A stretch of DNA of 64,000 bases from Meghimatium bilineatum (lineage: Eukaryota > Mollusca > Gastropoda > Stylommatophora > Philomycidae). Below are positions 44,540-56,317 of this stretch, piece after piece. The stretch lies in the NCBI GenBank assembly GCA_034231615.1, contig CM067317.1:16692264-16756263 (forward strand). The letters are read 5' to 3'. The first letter of the stretch is position 1. The number at the start of each line of letters is the position of its first letter. The translations under genes were made by a program, and so were the position numbers. The notes under the pieces are model-generated. The model saw nothing but the letters and a program-made list of their open reading frames with translations. It did no database searches and was not told the origin of the DNA.

Positions 44540-45185
44540 AAGGGTGGTTTCTAAATACCATCATAAGAAGGAAGGTACAGTATTTTGGACACTTAAAGCG
44601 ACATGATGGTATCAAACGGCTGATTCTAGAAGGCGTTTCTATCTAGAATCAGAGTGTCAAAACAGAGAAGACCAAGATGACGATGGACCAGCGACATCGA
44701 AGGATGTATGCACATGTCTCTGGTCAATACAGGTTTGCTTGCCCAGAACAGAGAGGCGTTCAGACGACGAAGACAACGTTCTGGAAAGAATATGCCACTT
44801 TATATATATTATATGTGATATCAGACGACAAAGGAGCACAGACGGAAACGCTATAAAGATAAAAGAGACAAAAGAAGGGCCACCCAAGTAAAGTAATTAT
44901 TTATTCTTGTACAGACAACCTTAACAGTCATTAACTAACTCTATGGATTACTAAGTCAACTTTTTTTTTTAAACTAGCACTTCACAAGAGTGGCATTGTG
45001 CTGCCAACAGTAGAACTACTCAGAGGCAGTTGGATATCGACAACAACATGCCCCTATGAAGTTATATATATCTTTGCATTCATGTAACGTTCGTATAATC
45101 CTATAACCTCATTGCTGGGAAACATGTTCCACGATCTGGGGGCGGGGGAGCGGGGGTATGATCTTAACTTGACAAAGGGAAAGGT
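44540..45185 (+). mobile_element. LINE 3' fragment with coding end and tail
   Basis: The plus strand reads RRKVQYFGHLKRHDGIKRLI, then in another frame DIEGWMHMSL-like and NREAFRRRRQRS-like pieces, ending near the YATLYI region at about 44802. The rest is the 3' untranslated part shared with 43855-44230. 5'-truncated, frameshifted. Confidence 0.75.
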
Positions 45186-45259
45186 TAAAACGAAAGCTAC
45201 ATACCGTATTTATGTTGGAATTTTGATGATGGGAAAAATATTTAAGGTGTTCGATTTTC

Positions 45260-45410
45260 TTCTTAATTTTGCTCCCCTCTGAGTAGGAGCGTTTTCCCAA
45301 AGCATCGCATAGGCTACGAATTGGAACCTCCCTGGTATGAAATAAAGCTCGGGATAAACTTCCAGATTGCACAAAAGATATAAAGGAATAGCTCGTGCCT
45401 GGGAATCGAA
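45260..45410 (-). repeat. Dispersed repeat family C, copy 3
   Basis: It shares ctctgagtaggagcg-, ctccctggtatgaaataaag and a gggaatcgaaac end with 17700-17885 and 22990-23165. Confidence 0.5.
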
Positions 45411-45668
45411 ACAAACCCTCTTTTCCTACTTGTTAAGTAATATCAAATGTTATGCTCAATTTTCCTGAAAGTTGAAGGTGGGTTTAAACCCTCTCCACCA
45501 TCCCCCCCCCCCTTATCTGCGGATTTGACAGGGCTCATGATAATCAATGTTATAAGTCGAGGCTTTCATTTACTTCATCTAACTCATTGCTCAAAAGTAT
45601 TTTTGTTTCCTGTGTTGCCATCAATCTTCCAGCATTTAAAATTAATAATTCTTCTCGTATCTGTTCAG

Positions 45669-45765
45669 ATTCGCCAGTGACAGAGATTGCTTGTCAGGAA
45701 ACGAGAAATGTTGTCCCAACTTGTGCGGTAGCCCGGTCTGTAAAAGAGTGTATTGGTTAAAATAA
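45669..45765 (+). CDS. Possible terminal exon: WAP domain last half with stop
   Basis: Acceptor tcgtatctgttcag; the frame entered in phase 2 reads FASDRDCLSGNEKCCPNLC, then GSPVCKRVYWLK and taa at 45763. The Asp-x-Asp-Cys, Cys-Cys and last two cysteines of a WAP core are present, but the position expected to hold the third cysteine is Phe, one base from Cys. Phase agrees with a join to exon 40615 (leaves in phase 2), not to 42653 (leaves in phase 0). An aataaa signal follows. It could be a true alternative end or a decaying WAP exon. Confidence 0.65.
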
Positions 45766-45783
45766 CTTGCAATTCTAAAATGA

Positions 45784-45789
45784 AATAAA
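45784..45789 (+). promoter_or_regulatory. Candidate poly(A) signal
   Basis: aataaa lies 18 bp after the stop codon of the 45669 exon. Such hexamers are frequent in AT-rich DNA, so its use is inferred only from position. Confidence 0.35.
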
Positions 45790-47049
45790 TGCACATGTAC
45801 TAAATACTGGCTTTCTTATAGTAGCTTATATTTAACTGTGTCTACTTGTCTGTGTCTATGTTTTGCTTTTCTAAATGTGTTTTTTTAATAATTATGAAAG
45901 CACAGTCTATTACTATGATGACTTTTATTAAATTGTGTAGCTACAATTAATTTGTATTTAAAAACACGAACACAAAGCAGGAGATTAATCACACTGCGGT
46001 ACATTAAGGGATAAAAAAATTTGGCAATTAATGGTATAAACATAAGCAAAGTAAGTCGGCGTCTATATATTAATGATTTCACACACGTGACATAAATAAC
46101 GTACACGTACACACAGTTGTGAAACATAACATTGATACTTGAGAATAACAGTATTTGTTGGTTACTTTAAATTGTTATGTTACATTTTTAATAACTAACT
46201 TTTTTACTGAAATTTCTGTATAAAATAAAGAAGCGTAGTTTAAATATTTAGACAGTTGTTGAAAAGTAATTATATTTTCAGATTTCTTTTAAATCCTTTA
46301 ACATTCGACATTGGCTCTAAATATGAGCCATATGACCTTCTGGCGACTACAGCGTTTTACTGGGTACAACAAAGACATAATTGTAATTTGGAAGACAGCA
46401 CGTACCCGTCACAGAAAAGTGACTATTTCTGTGATATTCAATACGATATATAATATCAAAAACTGAGGAAAGATGACATATTATTTTTTTTAATCCTGAA
46501 GAGAAGATGGGAAGGAGAAGAAGGTCCCCTCGGACTAAAATTTTGTGTCGAATTGGCACCACTTGAAAGACGTATGAGAAAAACTAGACTAAAGCCGTAA
46601 TGATTTCTATAAAGTTGATTACGTGTATTACTGTTATGCCTCCAATATGTGGACAGAATTTGCTGATACGCACAGTGCTAAGTAAAGATAGGGCTGATAG
46701 ATCTCCAATATGATGGACAACATTACGGTGATAAACATAGTACTAAGCAAAAATAGGGCTGAGTTAATTATGGTGGTTATGGGTGCACAAATTGGTGATC
46801 AAGAGGAAGTTGAAAGAACGATGTGTATGTACAGAGAATTATAGAAATAGGAGTTGCCAGGGAAAATGAAATAAAGTTCGTCAAATGCAGAAACATACAA
46901 AGAACATACAACAACCATGACCGAAACACATAGCTTATACACCCGTAGATGGATGAAGGACAAGCAAGCTGAAGTTATGGAATTGCTTTCAGTGTCGAGA
47001 TACCTATACCTAATCAGTATAACATGTTCAGGTATTACCTTACAGCTGA
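45790..47049. other. Intergenic, weak LINE endonuclease trace
   Basis: No gene. Near 46768-46800 the plus strand reads LIMVVMGAQIGDQEEVERTM, faintly like the MGDMNA-IG region of a LINE endonuclease; too worn to delimit. Confidence 0.35.
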
Positions 47050-47265
47050 CGGGAATTGAACCAGGTATGTTCTAGCAGCACCGAATCGCTTTGCAAATAT
47101 AGTAAACAGGTTTTCCGTACTTGACCAACCACATCCCCAAAAAAAGATGTAGCCCGGTCAAGCCTTTCAGCCTGTGTACTCAAGTCACTGAGAACAGACC
47201 AATCCAAACAAAGACTATTACAACATCAACGAACATCCCGTACAAGTATTAAAGTATCCGCAGGA
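47050..47265 (-). repeat. Diverged copy of the 385-bp foldback repeat
   Basis: gacgggaattgaaccagg, cgtacttgaccaaccacatc and gaacatcccgtacaagtatt follow in the same order as in 20880-21100. This shows that the family is dispersed and older than the local array. Confidence 0.75.
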
Positions 47266-48660
47266 ACACAAACAGAGAACATGCATATTCGTATATTACC
47301 ATACAGACCAGTTTCAATATTTGACTTCCTGATATTCTGATCTAATTGATTACTCTCTCGTCCCTGCTGATACTTCTAGGCACATGCAATTCATGAAAAT
47401 TAGATTCCTAAAACAATTACAATCATAATCATCAGAATTTACTACATGTCAAATCTGCTATTCGGTAAAACTGTTTTTTTTATTTGAAATATTAGATATT
47501 AGATGGCTACTTTCAATTTGACAGAAAAAAATAGCACAGTTTCAACACAAGTTTGTATATGCGTTGTCTTTATTCTCCGATCCACTTGGTCACAAAGTAA
47601 AGAACATTCATACTTGTTAATATTTGTTGTATATAAAGTTCAAATGTTAAATCGTATAAACAAAATACTACTTAAGTAGTATAACTTGGAGGTTGTGGTT
47701 CCATTATTTATAATACTTAAAAGTTGTGATATAACCAATTTGGACTAACGTCCGCTATAGAAAAGAGCGCACTTCACCATAAGAGGCTTTACTAAGCCTT
47801 ATATACAACCACACCATTTTACAATAGAAGTTCTAACCAGTCAATGTAAACATCTGCTCAGCGGAGCCCTATTTTACATATCGATAGAAGCATATTTAAA
47901 AGTATCTTATTGTGCGTTACTGTGAGAGGCCTCAATGACAAGAATGAAGACGCCTCTCGTAGTGATACGCATTAGCGTAGTTTCATGAACAGATTCTGTC
48001 AATATGTAAAAAGGTCCTCCGCTGAACGGATATTTATAATTACTTGTTAGGACTTATGTTGAGAAGGACGTGTATACAACACAGAAAACAAGAATTATCA
48101 AAATTATATCAAAAGCAAATAGAAACGAAATGTAATGTAATTTGTCATGGTACCAACGATTGCATCGTTTTTCCATCGTAAGGGGGCCATTTTAACTATA
48201 ATTCAATAGTACTTCTTACGGAAATCAGTTCATTAAGGCCAGTGCTGGAAAATTGGTACTATTAAAGTTTGGCACTTACTACTTTGTAATATGCACATTT
48301 TTCTTTATACATATGCACATTTTCCTTTATACATATGTACATACGATGAATAAAATATAATGATAGGCAAATAGAAGAGCAAAAGACCGTACATTCACTC
48401 TCCTCTCAACACCAAAAGGTACATGAGAACAGAAAGAAGAAAAAGAAGATGAATAAACAGATAATGATATGGTCCCAATATATTGAGAACACTGTTTTTA
48501 CATAACATGAATCACATAAAAGTATATTTCGTATATTTCACAAGTATATTTCGATTTTGCAAAATATATTGTATCACGCTTGGGTCGAAGAGCATTTTAT
48601 CAGATTAACGCAACAGATGGCTCAAAATAAAATTTAAATGTCGTGGCTAGTTCTCGTTCA
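47266..48660. other. Intergenic sequence
   Basis: No exon, transposon or tandem array recognised. Confidence 0.4.
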
Positions 48661-48667
48661 ATAAGAC

Positions 48668-48680
48668 TATATTTAAATAC
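48668..48680 (+). promoter_or_regulatory. Possible TATA element of the acidic-protein gene
   Basis: ctatatttaaata lies about 150 bp before the start codon at 48825 and would place initiation near 48700. The sequence is AT-rich, so chance occurrence is likely. Confidence 0.2.
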
Positions 48681-48824
48681 ACTAGTACAGTCTATAACAC
48701 ATGGACACATTCATTGCTGCTGCCACGAACACAACTTCAAATCTCATATCTAGTGTCCTCAGATCTGAGATCTAGTAACTTCAACTCTAAGATCTACCAA
48801 CTTGTGATACTCAAATAGACAAAA

Positions 48825-48857
48825 ATGAAGTTGAAACTGTATTATCTCAGCTTGATA
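48825..48857 (+). CDS. Signal-peptide exon 1 of the acidic repeat protein (proposed)
   Basis: An ATG in good context (acaaaaatgaag, A at -3) opens MKLKLYYLSLI and meets a consensus donor gtgagt at 48858, leaving in phase 0. The exon at 58801 enters in phase 0 with VLVSR, so the joined start is MKLKLYYLSLIVLVSR: a basic n-region and a continuous hydrophobic core, a good secretion signal. The long exon itself has no ATG near its start, so an upstream start exon is required. The intron would be 9.9 kb and filled with minisatellites and LINE relics, ordinary for this window. The join is inferred from phase and peptide logic and needs transcript support. Confidence 0.55.
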
Positions 48858-49051
48858 GTGAGTACACGCAGTATTTATTTATACGTTTGATGTACTATAC
48901 TAATGTTTCTTGCACTGTAGCTGTTTCTATAGTCTATATCACTTAGTTGACTTATTTCTTCCAGCTTTTACATTTTCTTTAGTTATATAGTCAACCATAA
49001 AGAAATTTTAACCATTTAATTATTTTAGTATTATCAATCGCGTTAGCAATC

Positions 49052-49560
49052 ATGTTGCGGAGACCGTTATTAGTGCAACGAATATTAGTACAGAGAATAT
49101 TAGTACAGAGAATATTAGTACAGAGAATATTAGTACGGAGAATATTAGTACGGAGAATATTAGTACAGAGAATATTAGTACGGACAATATTAGTACGGAG
49201 AATATTAGTACGGAGAATATTAGTACAGAGAATATTAGTACAGAGAATATTAGTACGGAGAATATTAGTGCAATGAATATTAGTAAAAAAAAATTAGTTA
49301 AGAGAATATTAGTAAAAAAAAAGAATATCAATACACAGACTATTAGTAAACATAATATCAGCACAAAGAATATTAGTACAAAGAATATTAGTAAAGAAAA
49401 TATCAGCACAAAATAATATCAGTACAAAAATATCAGCACAAAATAATATCAGTACAAAAATATCAGTACAAAAGAATATCAGTACAAAATAATATCAGCA
49501 CAAGGAATATTCGTAAACATAATATCAGTACTGAGAATATCAGCAGAATGAATATTTTTA
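49052..49560. repeat. 15-bp minisatellite, about 30 copies, degenerating
   Basis: Copies of gagaatattagtacg, regular to about 49275, then with indels and variants (aatatcagtacaaaa). Because 15 is a multiple of three it is open in several frames on both strands (an RILVQ repeat forward, a VLIFS repeat reverse). It lies in the proposed intron 1 and the indels argue against coding. Confidence 0.95.
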
Positions 49561-49621
49561 CTGAAAATCGTATTACTGTTCATTGATCTATATATAACCT
49601 GCCATTATGACGTGAGGATAT

Positions 49622-49865
49622 GTTTCTATCGGTGTTATGTCTTGTATATCTGTCGTTGTTATGTCATGTGTTTCTGTCGTTGTTATGTCATGTGTTTCTA
49701 GCGTTGTTATGTCATGTGTTTCTGTCGTTGTTATGTCATGTGTTTCTGTCGTTGTTATGTCATGTGTTTCTATCGTTGTTATATCATGTGTTTCTATCGT
49801 TGTTATGTCATGTGTTTATATCGTTGTTATGTCATGTGTTTCTGTCGTTGTTATTTCATGTGTTT
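49622..49865. repeat. 24-bp minisatellite, 10 copies
   Basis: Copies of tcgttgttatgtcatgtgtt with a 4-base variable part. Multiple of three, hence open in all three forward frames; no start or splice context. Confidence 0.95.
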
Positions 49866-50964
49866 ATTTAAAAGAATGTGGCTAGCACTTTTCAAAATAT
49901 TTACTTAATGGTATAAATCAGTCTCTTGTCCCTTTACTTGATGATATTGGCTTGGTGGTTGGCTACACTGCCTTGTCTTGTCATAGTTTACTGCATGAGT
50001 TTTTTTTCTCATAAAATTACTATACCATAATTCTGTCTTTTTATACTCTTTTTTTCCGATGAGTGATTCTCACTTAGTCTCTTCTATGAAATAGCTTTCT
50101 AAAATAGATCAACTCGCTTAATGTCTCACTTCTCTCGCATCTTGTGTCACTTCGATAGAGCATTTCACGTGGCAGTTTAAATATAAAATGAGCCCTACTT
50201 TTTTGTCTGAAGGGCAATGGGTTTGTATACTACTTCTGTAGTACACAGATATATTAAATCTTCAATAAATGACTTCCTTATCGACCTTACAAATTCGGTA
50301 GCACTGCTTAGAAATGAAGTATACGTATGTGGTTAGAATTTAAAATGATTTAATCCATAAATCAAAGTCAAAGACTGGAGTCTACTAGGAGAGTCTTTTT
50401 TGTTGTTGAAATCTCAGGGGCACGGAGAAAACATGCTACCCGAATGAATAGGAAAAAAAACACAACATCAGTGAGTTTATTTCAGTTTATTTCTCATGCC
50501 ATAAAAGTCGCTAGACAAATATCGATTTTACTGCTAAACGACATGCCGAAATTAGGTCCAGCTTTGCCAACATAAATACGTATTCGTCTTTGTAGCTATA
50601 GCATTAGACTCTAGAGTTGGTAAGACGTGATACGAGTGCAATTCGTGACCTTTTTCACATCAGTATGTTCTTGAAATTCTTCTGTGAAATCAACAAAAAT
50701 ATGTACACTTATATTCTGCCAGTTTATATGTTTTTATGTTAGCTATTCCATCTTGTTTAATTTAGGAGTCATTTAAAGTACAGAAAATCTCATCACATGC
50801 ACAAATAGATATTAAATATATGATTTTTCTGCATGTGAAAGGTCTCTGAGTTTCACATCAGACTAATCTAGTAACAGCAAAACATCCAGTAGATCTTCAT
50901 CTGCACAATTATGGTTTTACCCATCTGAGCAACAGGTTTCTACACAAAGCATTGCGCATTACGA
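49866..50964. other. Intron or intergenic sequence
   Basis: Nothing recognised. Confidence 0.4.
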
Positions 50965-51265
50965 AGACTTGGAGCCCTCTATACTGAGACTTGAAGCCAT
51001 TTATACTGAGCCTTAGAGCTCTCTATACTGAGGCTTGGAGCCATTTATACTGAGACTTATAGCACTCTATACTGAGGCTTGGAGCCATTTATACTGAGAC
51101 TTATAGCCCTCTATACTGAAACTTGGAGTTTTCTATAATCAGACTTGGAACCCCCTATATTGAGACTTGCAGTCCTATATACTGAGACTTGGAGTCCTCT
51201 ATACTAAAACTCAGAGCCCTCTATACTTAGAGACCTCTATACCGAGACTTGGAGCTCTCTATGTA
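50965..51265. repeat. 22-bp minisatellite, about 13 copies
   Basis: Copies of actgagacttggagccctct with frequent base changes and a few length changes. Confidence 0.93.
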
Positions 51266-52589
51266 TGAAATAAATATCAGAACAGGACTCTCAATTCCAA
51301 AAAAGGATACAGAGCTTTATTTCTCTTAATTTCATGGGAACGAAAAATTAAAAACACAAATTAATTATTAATAAATTACATCAAGAATTTGTAACCCTTC
51401 CCCTATTGTCAAGCATTTAGGGAAACTCCTCTGTCCCTTAATTATGTAACAATGATCATGGATTTTTACTTCACATGTTTACAGTAAATGTTTTTATCTA
51501 CCGAAGACCGATATGTCTAGTCACTGGCGCACATAAAACGGCGACACAGCGCATTTTCTTTCTGTGGACTACATCCTGCTGGAAATCTAGTAGGATATTC
51601 ATTATCCAGCTGCAATAGAAATCGAATAGGAGTTTGAGAGCGAACGCTGAAGAAGAAGAAATGTTTCAAATTCAAACAATTTAATTGTTGTGTAAATGCA
51701 ATAGACCTACTATTTACAATAACCGTTAAACGTTTTAAGACTATATCCCCCAAATTATTGACATAAATTATGGACATCCTCTTAGCTCTTGGTACTGTCT
51801 CAAATTAAAAGTTCTTGAACTGACTATTACGTGCCATATCTATGACTCGGGTAAAGAAACCACTTGTATTGTTTATAATTAAGACAACCTGGTGACCAGG
51901 TGGTTGGTTAGTTGGTTTGTTTATGTGTTGGATGTTTGGTTGGTCGGTTAGTTGGTTGGTTTCTTGCATGGTTTGTTACTGATTCGGCAGTGGACTTCTA
52001 CCGTTTGTTGCATACACAGAAAACAAGAATAAGAAGTTGCGCTTTGTTGTTTATGGAAATTGCGAACCGATTTCAATATTTGAAGAGCAATATGAACATC
52101 ACTTAATTCTCCTTGTACTTATTAACTGTGAACCATGCGGGGTCGAATGATCAAGAAATCCCAATAGTACTTCGTAACAGTATATACATTTTATATAACA
52201 TTCATCTGTATATACAAAAAGGCTTGTAACAATTTTAAAAATATCACCAGCTTTCATTGATCCATATTTTTACTAACATCCACCTGGTGTGTATTAAATA
52301 GTAGTTGCTTAAATGTTGCTAATAGAAACATTGTTTCACAGAAAAGGAAATAAATCATCCGTAAAAACAAACTGTCATACTTGGCATGATCCATGAAGAA
52401 TATCCTGGACATTCATGGATGCATGAATTAAGAGATGAATCAGCTATACATACAGTCAGAAATAGAGGTGTGGTATCTTTATAACATGGTATGATCATTG
52501 TTCTGAAACAATGTCTGTCCCCATAGAAAAAACCTGCTCCAGCGACATTGCCGAAATTCAAAAATAGAATAAGCAGCCCGGTGATCTTT
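51266..52589. other. Intron or intergenic sequence
   Basis: No supported gene. A (GGTT)n-rich patch lies at 51900-51965. Confidence 0.4.
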
Positions 52590-53060
52590 AACTTTATGTG
52601 TGAGTGTCAGCAAGTGGTCATCTTCAGAGAGGAACTATGTGTTCTGCGGGCTCTCGTGGGTGGTAAGCTCCCTCACAGGAGAAACAAACTAAACATCGCA
52701 GCAAGCAGAAGTAGGAGAGCTGTACTTCAGCTAGTATTATTACACTAAGGTGTGCCTGAAAATAAAAGGGCTGACGAGCTCAAAAATATGTAATAAAACA
52801 TATGAAAATTGATACAGGAAATCAATGAAGTCTCATATTTGAGAAAATAAGAAATGTATACACACCATCAGAAATGAAAATAACTCGATAAAAGATGACT
52901 ACCACGCTCTAAACTAGCAGAGACGAGTCTCGATACTACGCCCGATGGCATGCACTTGTGGACGATATGAACAGACTTCTGAGCATATTTTGCTTATTTT
53001 TTCCCAGTATGAATAATTGAGCGAGACTTATTAGCCCACCCAAAGGCTCAACCTTGTAAA
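52590..53060 (+). pseudogene. LINE RNase H end and tail, heavily decayed
   Basis: Pieces readable on the plus strand: ELCVLRALVGGK, then near 52748 CGVPENKRADELKNM-like sequence (RNase H end), and near 52945 MACTCGRYEQTSEHIL, the Cys/His tail of I/Jockey-type LINEs. Many frameshifts. Confidence 0.7.
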
Positions 53061-53384
53061 CAAAGATACGCGAAATCAAAAAATAACTCAAGAGAACAAA
53101 TATAATTTATTCAGAAGACTTGATTGATGGCATAGACATCAAGCGACACAAGAAAAACACAAATAAACTGTTCATGTCAGTGTATATTAAAAGTTAAATA
53201 ATAAGACATAATCAAAGGAAGCGGAAAGTCAAGAATACACATGGAAGAAAATCATATTATAGTCAATAAACTGATTTTCTTTCGATTTTATCCCTTTTCG
53301 CCTTACAGTGTCATTGATAGAAGTGTTCTCTGGCGGAGGTGAACTTATATATATATATATTATAGCGAGATACTCCTTTCAACT

Positions 53385-53465
53385 GTCGACGGTCGTCCAG
53401 TTGTTCAACGGTCGTCCAGTTGTTCAACGGTCGTCCAGTTGTTCAACGGTCGTCCAGTTGGTTAT
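53385..53465. repeat. 19-bp repeat, 4 copies
   Basis: Copies of acggtcgtccagttgttca. Confidence 0.95.
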
Positions 53466-53519
53466 ATGAGAGATATGATCATTAATACCACAATCTTCAA
53501 AATATTAGAAGACAGCATT

Positions 53520-53970
53520 TTTTAAATTAAAAAATAACGTACATTTTGTGGTGTATACACTTTCACTCATGGGATTTAGTCCAAGTTTATTATATCGGAG
53601 CTTTTTAGCATGAAAAATAATGGACGTTGTTCTATCGATGTATCTCGGTACTAGTGACGTGTATAAACCATTTAATCTGTCTTCGGTTATGATCCACAAC
53701 TGACACTGTGTGAGTCTTTTGATATTTTCATTTTCTAGCACGCGTGTGTCCCTTATTATTACGACTAGAATTCTACGTAAACATTTCACAAGATTGCAGA
53801 ACTTGTACATAGACATCATTTGTGTGCTGACGGTGCCCGAAATGGGAGTAAACAATAAATACACTACCTTCAATCCATTCAAATTGTAGGAGGCGGCTAC
53901 GGGTCTTGCACTTGTGATTGTACAGCATGATCTCAAATTTGATGAATCCTGCTGTAAATTCATGTCTGAA
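53520..53970 (-). pseudogene. LINE reverse transcriptase C-terminal relic
   Basis: The minus-strand open frame (152 codons) includes KCLRRILVVIIRDTRVLENE, and another frame has VVDHNRRQIKWFIHVTSTEI. Both are stretches of one LINE C-terminus interrupted by a frameshift. Confidence 0.7.
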
Positions 53971-54164
53971 TCATTGCCAGGGAAACAATGATGCTGTAAA
54001 TGGATGTTTTAGTTGTTTGCAGAGAAACAATCCTGCTGTAAAACCATGTCTATATTTGCAGTGAATCGATCCTGCTGTAAACCTACGTCTGAATTATTGG
54101 CAAAGAATCAGTCCTGCTGTAAAACTACTTCAGAATTATTGGCAGGGAATCAATCCTGCTTTTG
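53971..54164. repeat. About 50-bp degenerate tandem repeat, 4-5 copies
   Basis: Copies share cagggaa-caatcctgctgta and gtctgaattattggca, starting inside the LINE relic end. Confidence 0.8.
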
Positions 54165-54300
54165 TTGATGTCCAAATGTTTCTGAGTAGTTATACGCTTG
54201 TCAGCACAATGTCATTCTTTAAAAAAGTGCAAGTCTTCTGAAGTTGACTTAGTGATCCATGCCGTGGATTAATGAATGTTAAGGGTGTCTGCAATAGTAA
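54165..54300 (-). mobile_element. LINE 3' tail, third diverged copy
   Basis: It resembles 43994-44120: ctgagtagttatacg, cagcacaatgtcattctt, agttgacttagtgatccat in the same order. Confidence 0.65.
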
Positions 54301-54904
54301 ATAGAGCTGAAAGTAAACCTTTACAGAATAGCATAGTGAAGAATAGAATATGAAGCTGACAGTATACCTTCACAGAATGGCACAGTGAACATGAGCGACA
54401 AACTGACACTATCTAGGGGTTCTATCATCATTATCCCACACTTAGAATCCCTGGGAGTATGAGACTCCTTCTCAAGGCATTTCAGTGAGAGTTTGTCTTC
54501 TGTGTGTGAAACATAGCTCAGCAGCTCCATCATCCCTCCACACACATACACACACACACACACTAAAATAATATAGACAGTAAAAGTTGTATTGGTTGTA
54601 ATTAATGTGAATTAAAATAAACAAGCACCAAACATATTGAACATTATAATTATTTCTTGTAAATAGTTGGCATTGTCCTCACCGGCGATTGAGAATGTTT
54701 CCGGAAGAAAAACCATACAGATAAAATACATGCAAAAATTATATTTAAGAATTAATAAACCACAAAGTTAATTTAAAATTGAGGAATTTCTAATTTAGAT
54801 TTTTGAGGACATTACAACGAACCGGCACCACCCCAATCTTGGGATATTATTAAGAGACAAAAAATTAAATTGTTTGTACACATCAGCAGGCTACCATCAG
54901 ACAG
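54301..54904. other. Unassigned sequence
   Basis: Nothing beyond a short CA-rich tract at 54541-54563. Confidence 0.4.
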
Positions 54905-55235
54905 CCTACCACAGGAAGCGTTATATGGTTATACAGAAAGCGTCGCAGGGTTGAATGACGTTTGATTTAGGGCTATGGCACGTTTGGTCGCTTGATATGC
55001 AGTAATATTGTGAAGTCTCAGAATGTTTTTTACTTCTTCAATCCACATTTTTATTGATCCTCTTCTGTATCTTGTTGTTTCCATTTTCATATTGTATGCA
55101 CTTGTCGCTGGCAAATAAGGCTTCATTCTCATTAATTCGAACCATTTCAGTCTCTGTTTTTCACTATATTTGAACACAGATGCTGTTCCTACAGTTCATG
55201 TAATCTCTTCATTCCTCACATGATAGCTTTTTGTT
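54905..55235 (-). pseudogene. LINE C-terminal relic
   Basis: The minus strand reads EKQRLKWFELMRMKPYLPAT, then WIEEVKNILRLHNITAYQAT. Same element type as 4930-5240. Confidence 0.75.
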
Positions 55236-55249
55236 CTGCTTTTCTTAGA

Positions 55250-55440
55250 TATCTCTATGTAGCTATGCTACAAAGATACAGTGAAGGCAGACTTAGAAGC
55301 CGACCACGAAAACTATGGACCACCGAAATAAAAGAGGCGACAAACTCCACAATATACTCAGCACACATGAGGACCATCTCCTGAAAACGCTTATACCCCG
55401 CTGAAAGGCAACAAAGGGTTTAGCGAATAGATAAATAGAT
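55250..55440 (+). pseudogene. LINE C-terminal relic
   Basis: The plus strand reads RYSEGRLRSRPRKLWTTEIK, the GRPRK-W pattern near the end of LINE proteins. Head-to-head with the preceding minus-strand relic. Confidence 0.6.
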
Positions 55441-55907
55441 TTCCGAAATTCACTTATTGATTTGAGAGTATTAAGAGAAAGAACCTTAGAATATGCGATG
55501 TAAAGAAATCTTGAATTTTGTAGCCGGTCAGTTATATAGTCACACAAGAATATTACCACGGTGCAATTAATGCGATTATCGATAATAAGTGTGGGGGTGT
55601 AAAATGGTACAAAAATAGTACTTACTTAAAACATGTACGACTATTGTAAAACTGTATAACAACAGCACGTACAGTCTTTGTTGCTAAATGCATTTTATGA
55701 TAGTGCCTTTATTGGTTGCTGTCTTTACTGTTTGTTCACTGCTTGTCTTGTATAATTTCTTGAAAAAGACCTTAAGGTTGAAATGTTGACACTGTCTTAT
55801 ATGCTGTTATCTGTATTTTTCATATCAGTATAAATAGTCTGATAGTCTGTGCATTCATTGTAAAGCTGATCCACCTTGTGTTTTACATAAGTAATAAAAT
55901 AGAACTT
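55441..55907. other. Unassigned sequence
   Basis: Nothing recognised before the SINE head at 55908. Confidence 0.4.
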
Positions 55908-56000
55908 AGGGATCTTTGTGGCATAGTCGTTAAGCCACGTGCTTTGCATTCATGAGCTCGCTGGTTCGAAACAGCACAATGAGGCCGTGTTTACAAATGG
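55908..56000 (+). mobile_element. SINE family B, copy 2
   Basis: gtggcatagtcgttaagcca and ctggttcgaaac repeat the box A and box B arrangement of 27983-28060, with a gaggccgtgtttacaaa continuation. Confidence 0.65.
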
Positions 56001-56109
56001 TACTTTCGATAGTAAGTCTGTTAGTAAGTTTATTAAGGAGTCTGACAGTCTGGGAGTTTCTGTAAATTATACTCGTCTATGTATAATATCTAGCTTTAAT
56101 TTTTAATTT

Positions 56110-56317
56110 GTCCAGCTCTGTGGCGAAGTGGTACAGAGCCCGTAGTGACGGCAAAGATACCGAGTTCGATCCTCACCACAGGCAATTGTGCATCCGGACC
56201 GTTCAGAAAGCAATGGCAACCTACTTAACGTATTTATATTGCCTAGAAAATCACCACAGCCAACAAATGCTGAGTTGATAGCTACGTCCTCGATAGGATA
56301 TGCTACCCAAAAAAAAT
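56110..56317 (+). mobile_element. SINE family A, copy 3
   Basis: Full-length relative of 3624-3832: box A-like gctctgtggcgaagtggtac, box B-like gagttcgatcctc, body tgcctagaaaatcaccacag and tail tacgtcctcgataggatatg, ending in an A run. Confidence 0.78.

Noticed and set aside
49050-49908. Long repeat-encoded frames on both strands (RILVQ-, VLIFS- and MSCVSVV-type)
   Set aside because: Products of 15-bp and 24-bp minisatellites whose unit is a multiple of three; later copies carry indels and there is no gene context.
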